DNA of 11,480 nucleotides from NBML01 sp029939535 (GTDB lineage: Bacteria; Desulfobacterota; Desulfobacteria; Desulfobacterales; Desulfobacteraceae). This document shows, one piece after another, positions 7,478 to 11,480 of this stretch. The stretch covers positions 1 to 11,480 of the forward strand of contig JAOZST010000117.1 of the NCBI GenBank assembly GCA_029939535.1. Reading direction: 5' to 3'. The notes below the pieces were generated by a model. The model was not told where the DNA came from, made no database searches, and saw nothing but the letters and a program-made list of their open reading frames with translations. Made by a program: the position numbers and the translations under genes. How positions within the stretch are numbered: the stretch's first letter is position 1; each line of letters begins with the position of its first letter.

Positions 7478-7510
7478 AATATTGCAATTTTTTCTCAATA
7501 CTCAAGTATT

Positions 7511-9103
7511 TTATTTTCTAATATTATTATTTAAAGAAAGCTTGTATTGAAAACTATCGGCCAGGGCCTGCCAGCTTGCCTCTATAATATCCTCGGACAC
7601 CCCTATTGTTGAAAATATATTATGGGTATCCCGGGATTCAATCAAAACCCTGACCTTGGCGTCTGTGCCGTCAAACCCGTCAATGACCCGAACCTTGAAG
7701 TCCACCAGATGCATGTCATTGATCTGGGGGAAAATAGTGGTCAATGCTTTTCTCAATGCATTATCCAGAGCAGATACAGGCCCGTCCCCCTCGGCAGAAG
7801 TGATTTCTGTCTTGTCTCCAACCCGGATTTTGATCATGGCATGGGAATAGCAGGGCCGTTCCTTATCCTTTTCCACACTTACCCTGAAGGATTCCAGTTC
7901 AAAGTGACGGACAAACTGGTCTGTTAGTTTTTCCATGATAAGCTTGAGGGAGCCCTCGGCAGCATCAAATTCAAACCCATTATTTTCCAGTTCCTTTATG
8001 CTTTTGACGATCAATGCTTTTTTGTTTTCATCTTCTCCAAGGTCAACGCCCAGTTCCTTTGCCTTGTAAGTGATATTGCTTTTTCCAGATTGTTCAGATA
8101 CCAGGACCCTGCGCTGATTCCCCACAAGTTCCGGAGCAATGTGTTCATAGGCCCTGGGGTTTTTCATTATGGCGGAAACATGAACTCCTCCCTTGTGGGC
8201 AAAAGCAGATTTTCCCACAAATGGCCTGGAACTCGCAGGAGGCATATTCGCGGTTTCAGATACAAACCGTGAAAGGTTTAATAACTTTTTAAGGTTTACA
8301 TTATCCATACATTCTCTTTTCATCTTAAGGGCAAGAATGGGAATAATAGCAGTGAGATCGGCGTTGCCGCATCTTTCTCCATACCCGTTGATAGTACCCT
8401 GGACCATGCTGGCACCGGCATGGACAGCCACCACGCTGTTGGCAACGGCCATGGAGCAGTCATTGTGGGTGTGGATACCCAATATGATGTCCTCCCGGAC
8501 ATGGTTTTTGAAATGGTCGGCCACGGCTTTTGTAATGGTTTCAATCTCACAGGGCAGACATCCCCCATTGGTGTCGCAGAGTACAAGACAGTTTGTGCCG
8601 CCCCTGACTGCGGCTTCCAGGGTTTCAAGGGCATAGTCAGGGTTTGCCTTGTAACCGTCATAGAAATGTTCTGCATCATAGAGCACTTCCCGGTTTTTAC
8701 CCAGAAGGTATGCAATGCTTTCCTGGATCATGTTCAGGTTTTCTTCTTTTGTATTGGACATGATGGCTTCCACATGGAGGTCCCAGGATTTTCCAAAAAG
8801 AGTAATGACCGGCGCTCTGGAATCAATGAGGGCCCTGATATTGGAATCCTCTTCACAGGTTTTTCCCTGGCGCCGTGTGGAACCAAAGGCTGTTATTTTT
8901 GCGTTTTTAAATTCGATATTTCCGGCCAGTTCAAAAAAATGCTGGGCCCCAAGGTTGGACCCTGGCCATCCGCCTTCAATGTAGTGGATACCTGCATCAT
9001 CAAGACGCTGGGCAATTTTGATCTTGTCTTCAGGGGAAAAAAATATGTTTTCTCCCTGCATCCCGTCCCTGAGGGTGGTATCATATAAAAGTATTTTTTC
9101 CAT
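7511..9103 (-). CDS. cimA: (R)-citramalate synthase
   Basis: It condenses pyruvate with acetyl-CoA to citramalate, the entry to threonine-independent isoleucine synthesis. The 530-aa protein belongs to the LeuA-like branch typed as citramalate synthase, not LeuA itself. Signs are YDTTLRDGMQGENIFFS (7-23), EGGWPGSN (43-50), FGSTRR and the C-terminal domain with EGDGPVSALDNALRKA. Metal ligands are Asp8, His211 and His213 in IHTHNDCS, and Asn247 in GERCGN. The frame is open upstream to 9214, but the ATG at 9103 is chosen because MEKILLYDTTLRDG is the family start, the upstream residues are low-complexity and overlap ilvN, and GAGAAG sits just before it. It lies 28 bp after ilvN. The family C-terminal domain usually mediates isoleucine feedback. 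Homocitrate or isopropylmalate synthase activity is less likely because a true leuA follows. Confidence 0.9.
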   Translation of the reverse strand: MEKILLYDTTLRDGMQGENIFFSPEDKIKIAQRLDDAGIHYIEGGWPGSNLGAQHFFELAGNIEFKNAKITAFGSTRRQGKTCEEDSNIRALIDSRAPVITLFGKSWDLHVEAIMSNTKEENLNMIQESIAYLLGKNREVLYDAEHFYDGYKANPDYALETLEAAVRGGTNCLVLCDTNGGCLPCEIETITKAVADHFKNHVREDIILGIHTHNDCSMAVANSVVAVHAGASMVQGTINGYGERCGNADLTAIIPILALKMKRECMDNVNLKKLLNLSRFVSETANMPPASSRPFVGKSAFAHKGGVHVSAIMKNPRAYEHIAPELVGNQRRVLVSEQSGKSNITYKAKELGVDLGEDENKKALIVKSIKELENNGFEFDAAEGSLKLIMEKLTDQFVRHFELESFRVSVEKDKERPCYSHAMIKIRVGDKTEITSAEGDGPVSALDNALRKALTTIFPQINDMHLVDFKVRVIDGFDGTDAKVRVLIESRDTHNIFSTIGVSEDIIEASWQALADSFQYKLSLNNNIRK

Positions 9104-9131
9104 TTTTCTTCTCAATTTTTTTGTTTTCTGA

Positions 9132-9650
9132 CTATATTTTATTTTTATCTTTGGGGTTTTTATTCCCGTTTTCCCTTGCCAGGGCAATGGCACCTGTGGA
9201 TGCAATTTCCACAATTCCCATGGGAGTTAAAAGAGAAATAAAGGCCTGGTGTTTTTCACTGTTCCCGGACATCTCAATAATAAAATGGGAATGTCCCACA
9301 TCCACTATTTTGCACCTGAATATATCAACGATTCTCAGGATTTCAGCCCGTTTTTCCGGTTTGGCATGGACTTTTATCAGTGCCAGCTGCCTTTCTACAT
9401 ATTTTTTTTCAGTAAGGTCATTAACGGTAATTACATTGATGAGTTTGTGAAGTTGTTTTTTGATCTGTTCGATGACCTGGGCAGTACAATTTGTTACCAT
9501 GGTGATCCTGGAGACATCCGGGTCTGCCGTTGTTGCCACACTCAGGGAGTCAATGTTAAAGCCCCTGCCTGAAAAGAGTCCTGCAATCCTGGAAAGAACT
9601 CCTGGTTCATCGTCCACAAGAATTGAGAGTAAGTATTTATTTGTTTCCAT
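9132..9650 (-). CDS. ilvN: Acetolactate synthase small (regulatory) subunit
   Basis: This 172-aa subunit binds the IlvB catalytic subunit, raises its activity and confers valine feedback inhibition. The N-terminal ACT domain (about 5-78) opens with LSILVDDEPGVLSRIAGLFSGRGFNIDSL, the typical IlvN start. A second domain (about 85-160) carries ERQLALIKV and GHSHFIIEMSG. Length fits the usual 160-180 aa form. The short Lys/Asn-rich tail after about residue 160 is not conserved in the family as I know it. AAGGAG precedes the ATG by 8 nt. It follows ilvB after 15 bp, so the two subunits are translated from the same message. Confidence 0.95.
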   Translation of the reverse strand: METNKYLLSILVDDEPGVLSRIAGLFSGRGFNIDSLSVATTADPDVSRITMVTNCTAQVIEQIKKQLHKLINVITVNDLTEKKYVERQLALIKVHAKPEKRAEILRIVDIFRCKIVDVGHSHFIIEMSGNSEKHQAFISLLTPMGIVEIASTGAIALARENGNKNPKDKNKI

Positions 9651-9665
9651 TGTTGTTTCTCCTTG

Positions 9666-11357
9666 TTAAACCAGAAGCATCTCTGTGAGGGCACCGCCGG
9701 CCGGCACCATGGGGTAGACAGATTCTTCCCGTTCCACGATAAACTCCATGATTACCGTGCCAGGAGTTTCAAGGCCCTGTTTAAGGGTGGATTCAACCTT
9801 TGCGGGATCTTCACATGTAAAGCCCTTCGCTCCATAGGCTTCTGCAAGTTTTATAAAGTCTGGTGCATTCATCATGTCAGTGTCTGAATATGCCTTGTCA
9901 TAGAACAATTCCTGCCATTGCCTGACCATTCCCAGGTATCTATTGTTTAGAATTACAATTTTAACATCCAGTCTGGACTCCATGGCAGTCATGAGTTCCT
10001 GGATATTCATCTGGATTGAGCCATCCCCTGCCACATCCACAACTGTCTTGTCTGGGAAGGCAGCCTTGGCACCGATGGCAGCGGGCAGGCCGAATCCCAT
10101 GGTGCCCAGGCCGCCGGAGGTGACAAAATGATTTGGTTTGTCAAAATGATAAAACTGGGCAGCCCACATCTGGTTCTGACCCACTTCCGTGGTAATAATG
10201 GCCTCACCATTGGTGGCTTCATAGAGTTTTTCCACAACAAACTGGGGTTTGATGATCTCCTTGCCCTGGTCATATTTCAATGGGGTGGTCTGTTTCCACT
10301 GGTCAATCTGATCCAGCCACTGGGCCCGGTCCATTGTCAGGTCTTTGGGATCTTCTTTTTCCAGAAGCTCCAGGATTCCTGTAAGTGCTGTTTTGCAGTC
10401 TCCCACTATGGGGCATTGAACCTCAATGTTTTTATGGATGGACGTGGGGTCAATGTCGATCTGGATGATTTTGGCATGGGGAGCAAACTTTTCAATATTT
10501 CCAGTTACCCGGTCATCAAACCTCACACCTGCTGCAATTATTAAATCACTATTGCCGATACTCATATTTGCACGATAGGTTCCATGCATTCCCAGCATTC
10601 CCAGCCACAATGGGTGAGAGCCTGGAAAACCACCAAGGCCCATTAAAGAGCCGGCCACAGGGATATTTGCAATTTTGGCAATGCGGGTGAGCTGGTTTGA
10701 CGCTCTGGATAGAATCACCCCGCCCCCGGTAAATATAACTGGTTTTTTTGCCTCCTTGATCATGGCTACTGCCTTGGCAAGTTGCTTTTTGTTGGGTTTG
10801 TAATTGGGCTTGTATGACCGCAAGGCGGTCTCTTCCGGCATTTGAAATTCAATTTCAGCCTGGAGAATATCCTTGGGCAGGTCCACCAGTACAGGACCCG
10901 GCCTTCCGGATCTGGCAATGTAAAACGCTTCCTGGATGGTGGATGCCAGTTTTTTGGGATCTTTCACCAGATAATTGTGTTTGGTTACAGGTCTTGTGAT
11001 CCCCACAGTATCAACTTCCTGGAAGGCATCATTGCCGATCAGGGCAGTGGGAACCTGTCCTGTAAAAACCACAATGGGTATGGAGTCTGTATGGGCCGTG
11101 GCAAGTCCGGTTATGGTGTTGGTGGCACCCGGGCCCGAGGTTACCAGGGCCACACCAACACTGTCATGGGCACGGGAATATCCATCCGCAGCATGGACAG
11201 CACCCTGTTCATGGCGGACTAGGACATGGCGCAGGTCATCATGTCTTGAAAGCTCATCATGTATGTCAATGGTGGCACCGCCTGGATAACCGAAAATGGT
11301 ATCCACTCCCTGGGATTTGATCATTTTAATAAGTATTTGAGCCCCTGTGAGTTTCAT
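9666..11357 (-). CDS. ilvB: Acetolactate synthase large (catalytic) subunit
   Basis: This thiamine-diphosphate enzyme makes 2-acetolactate from two pyruvates (valine, leucine) or 2-acetohydroxybutyrate from pyruvate and 2-oxobutyrate (isoleucine). The 563-aa length is typical. Glu50 in VRHEQGAVHAADGY is the catalytic glutamate that activates the cofactor. The segment TSGPGATN (73-80), the central FAD-binding domain (about 190-340, with GVRFDDRVTG), and the thiamine-diphosphate motif beginning GDGS (445-448) and ending NN (471-472) are all present. FAD binding and the FQEVD segment support a true acetohydroxyacid synthase over other pyruvate-using family members. GGAG lies 8 nt before the ATG at 11357. 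It is the first gene of the ilvB-ilvN-cimA-leuA operon. A terminator with attenuator features stands between it and the putative leader peptide. Confidence 0.96.
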   Translation of the reverse strand: MKLTGAQILIKMIKSQGVDTIFGYPGGATIDIHDELSRHDDLRHVLVRHEQGAVHAADGYSRAHDSVGVALVTSGPGATNTITGLATAHTDSIPIVVFTGQVPTALIGNDAFQEVDTVGITRPVTKHNYLVKDPKKLASTIQEAFYIARSGRPGPVLVDLPKDILQAEIEFQMPEETALRSYKPNYKPNKKQLAKAVAMIKEAKKPVIFTGGGVILSRASNQLTRIAKIANIPVAGSLMGLGGFPGSHPLWLGMLGMHGTYRANMSIGNSDLIIAAGVRFDDRVTGNIEKFAPHAKIIQIDIDPTSIHKNIEVQCPIVGDCKTALTGILELLEKEDPKDLTMDRAQWLDQIDQWKQTTPLKYDQGKEIIKPQFVVEKLYEATNGEAIITTEVGQNQMWAAQFYHFDKPNHFVTSGGLGTMGFGLPAAIGAKAAFPDKTVVDVAGDGSIQMNIQELMTAMESRLDVKIVILNNRYLGMVRQWQELFYDKAYSDTDMMNAPDFIKLAEAYGAKGFTCEDPAKVESTLKQGLETPGTVIMEFIVEREESVYPMVPAGGALTEMLLV

Positions 11358-11374
11358 GTTGTTCTCCTAAAACT

Positions 11375-11417
11375 AAAAAAGCCGTTATCTGCCTTGGCGG
11401 GGCTGATAACGGCTTTT
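11375..11417 (-). terminator. Leader (attenuator) terminator upstream of ilvB
   Basis: On the minus strand the stem AAAAGCCGTTATC pairs with GATAACGGCTTTT, with a short inner GCC/GGC stem around a 7-nt loop, and ends in six T residues (complement of 11375-11380). It stands only about 17 nt before the ilvB start codon, so an unconditional terminator here would silence the operon. I infer a conditional terminator in the leader transcript. On the plus strand the tail has only four T residues, so it could also weakly terminate transcription entering from the left. Confidence 0.8.
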
Positions 11418-11457
11418 AAAGTTGATTAAAGTTTATGCCACTAGGAGCCCCTTCGCC
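11396..11457 (-). promoter_or_regulatory. Predicted antiterminator pairing of the ilv leader
   Basis: On the minus strand the segment GGCGAAGGGGCT (complement of 11446-11457) can pair with AGCCCCGCC (complement of 11396-11404) through AGCCCC/GGGGCT plus GCC/GGC, with a 3-nt bulge. The second segment is the loop and upper 5' arm of the attenuator terminator, so the two structures exclude each other. The first segment lies directly before the leader peptide stop codon. A ribosome finishing the leader would cover it and favour termination. Confidence 0.55.
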
Positions 11458-11480
11458 TGGAGGTGAGAATAATCACCTCC
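11441..11480 (-). CDS. Putative ilv leader peptide, C-terminal end (5' part outside window)
   Basis: A minus-strand frame runs in from the window edge and ends with a TAG at 11443-11441. Its visible residues are EVIILTSRRGS, with four consecutive branched-chain amino acid codons (GTG ATT ATT CTC, 11476-11465). Such runs are the sensing codons of leader peptides in ilv operon attenuators. The stop codon directly follows the predicted antiterminator strand, as the mechanism requires. The same DNA holds an 8-bp hairpin, GGAGGTGA / TCACCTCC (11459-11480), enclosing the sensing codons. The start codon and ribosome binding site are not visible. A second open frame through the same bases ends in GLLVA with a TAA near 11433 and is a less well placed alternative. 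Confidence 0.5.
   Translation of the reverse strand, partial: EVIILTSRRRGS

Noticed and set aside
8420..9088. Plus-strand open frame of 222 codons opposite cimA
   Set aside because: It is fully antisense to the conserved citramalate synthase barrel and has no family features; it is a by-product of codon use on the other strand.
9104..9214. Longer cimA start that would add 37 residues
   Set aside because: The extension overlaps ilvN, is Lys-rich and unlike the family, while the ATG at 9103 gives the standard N-terminus.
1..11480. CRISPR arrays, insertion sequences, toxin-antitoxin or other defence systems
   Set aside because: No regularly spaced repeats, transposase motifs or small paired toxin-like genes were seen; the integrase remnant is the only mobile-element trace.

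Overview
This window looks like chromosomal DNA from an anaerobic Desulfobacterota-type bacterium, most likely a Desulfobacula/Desulfobacter-like sulfate reducer. The basis is inference from gene content: a cytoplasmic molybdopterin oxidoreductase, a long-form acyl-CoA dehydrogenase, and a citramalate synthase embedded in a branched-chain amino acid operon. The coding regions have moderate GC and the spacers are very AT-rich. No taxonomic marker gene is complete, so the assignment is tentative.

Layout, left to right. Positions 1-55 are the 3' end of tmRNA (ssrA, + strand). About 100 bp further on is the C-terminal remnant of a phage-type tyrosine recombinase (152-391, -), the usual trace of an element integrated into the ssrA 3' end. 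A 667-aa molybdopterin oxidoreductase follows (481-2484, +), with no partner subunits beside it. It converges on a small secreted DUF2147 protein (2516-2962, -). A 250-bp divergent intergenic region carries promoters for both sides and a perfect 16-bp palindrome. It leads into a two-gene operon of a TetR-family regulator (3215-3832, +) and a roughly 600-aa acyl-CoA dehydrogenase (3856-5667, +). A strong bidirectional terminator (5823-5860) separates this from the right half.

The right half is one minus-strand operon, read from right to left: ilvB (acetolactate synthase large subunit), ilvN (small subunit), cimA (citramalate synthase) and leuA (2-isopropylmalate synthase). CimA makes citramalate from pyruvate and acetyl-CoA, which bypasses threonine in isoleucine synthesis. 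IlvBN then serves valine, leucine and isoleucine, and LeuA commits carbon to leucine. The operon therefore gathers the pathway-entry enzymes; ilvC, ilvD and leuBCD are not in the window.

The most interesting regulatory signal is the ilvB leader at the right edge. It has the end of a short reading frame with adjacent Val-Ile-Ile-Leu codons, a segment complementary to the loop of a downstream intrinsic terminator, and that terminator just before the ilvB ribosome binding site. This matches the architecture of ribosome-mediated transcription attenuation. I found no evidence for a wholly new biological system, CRISPR array or defence island.
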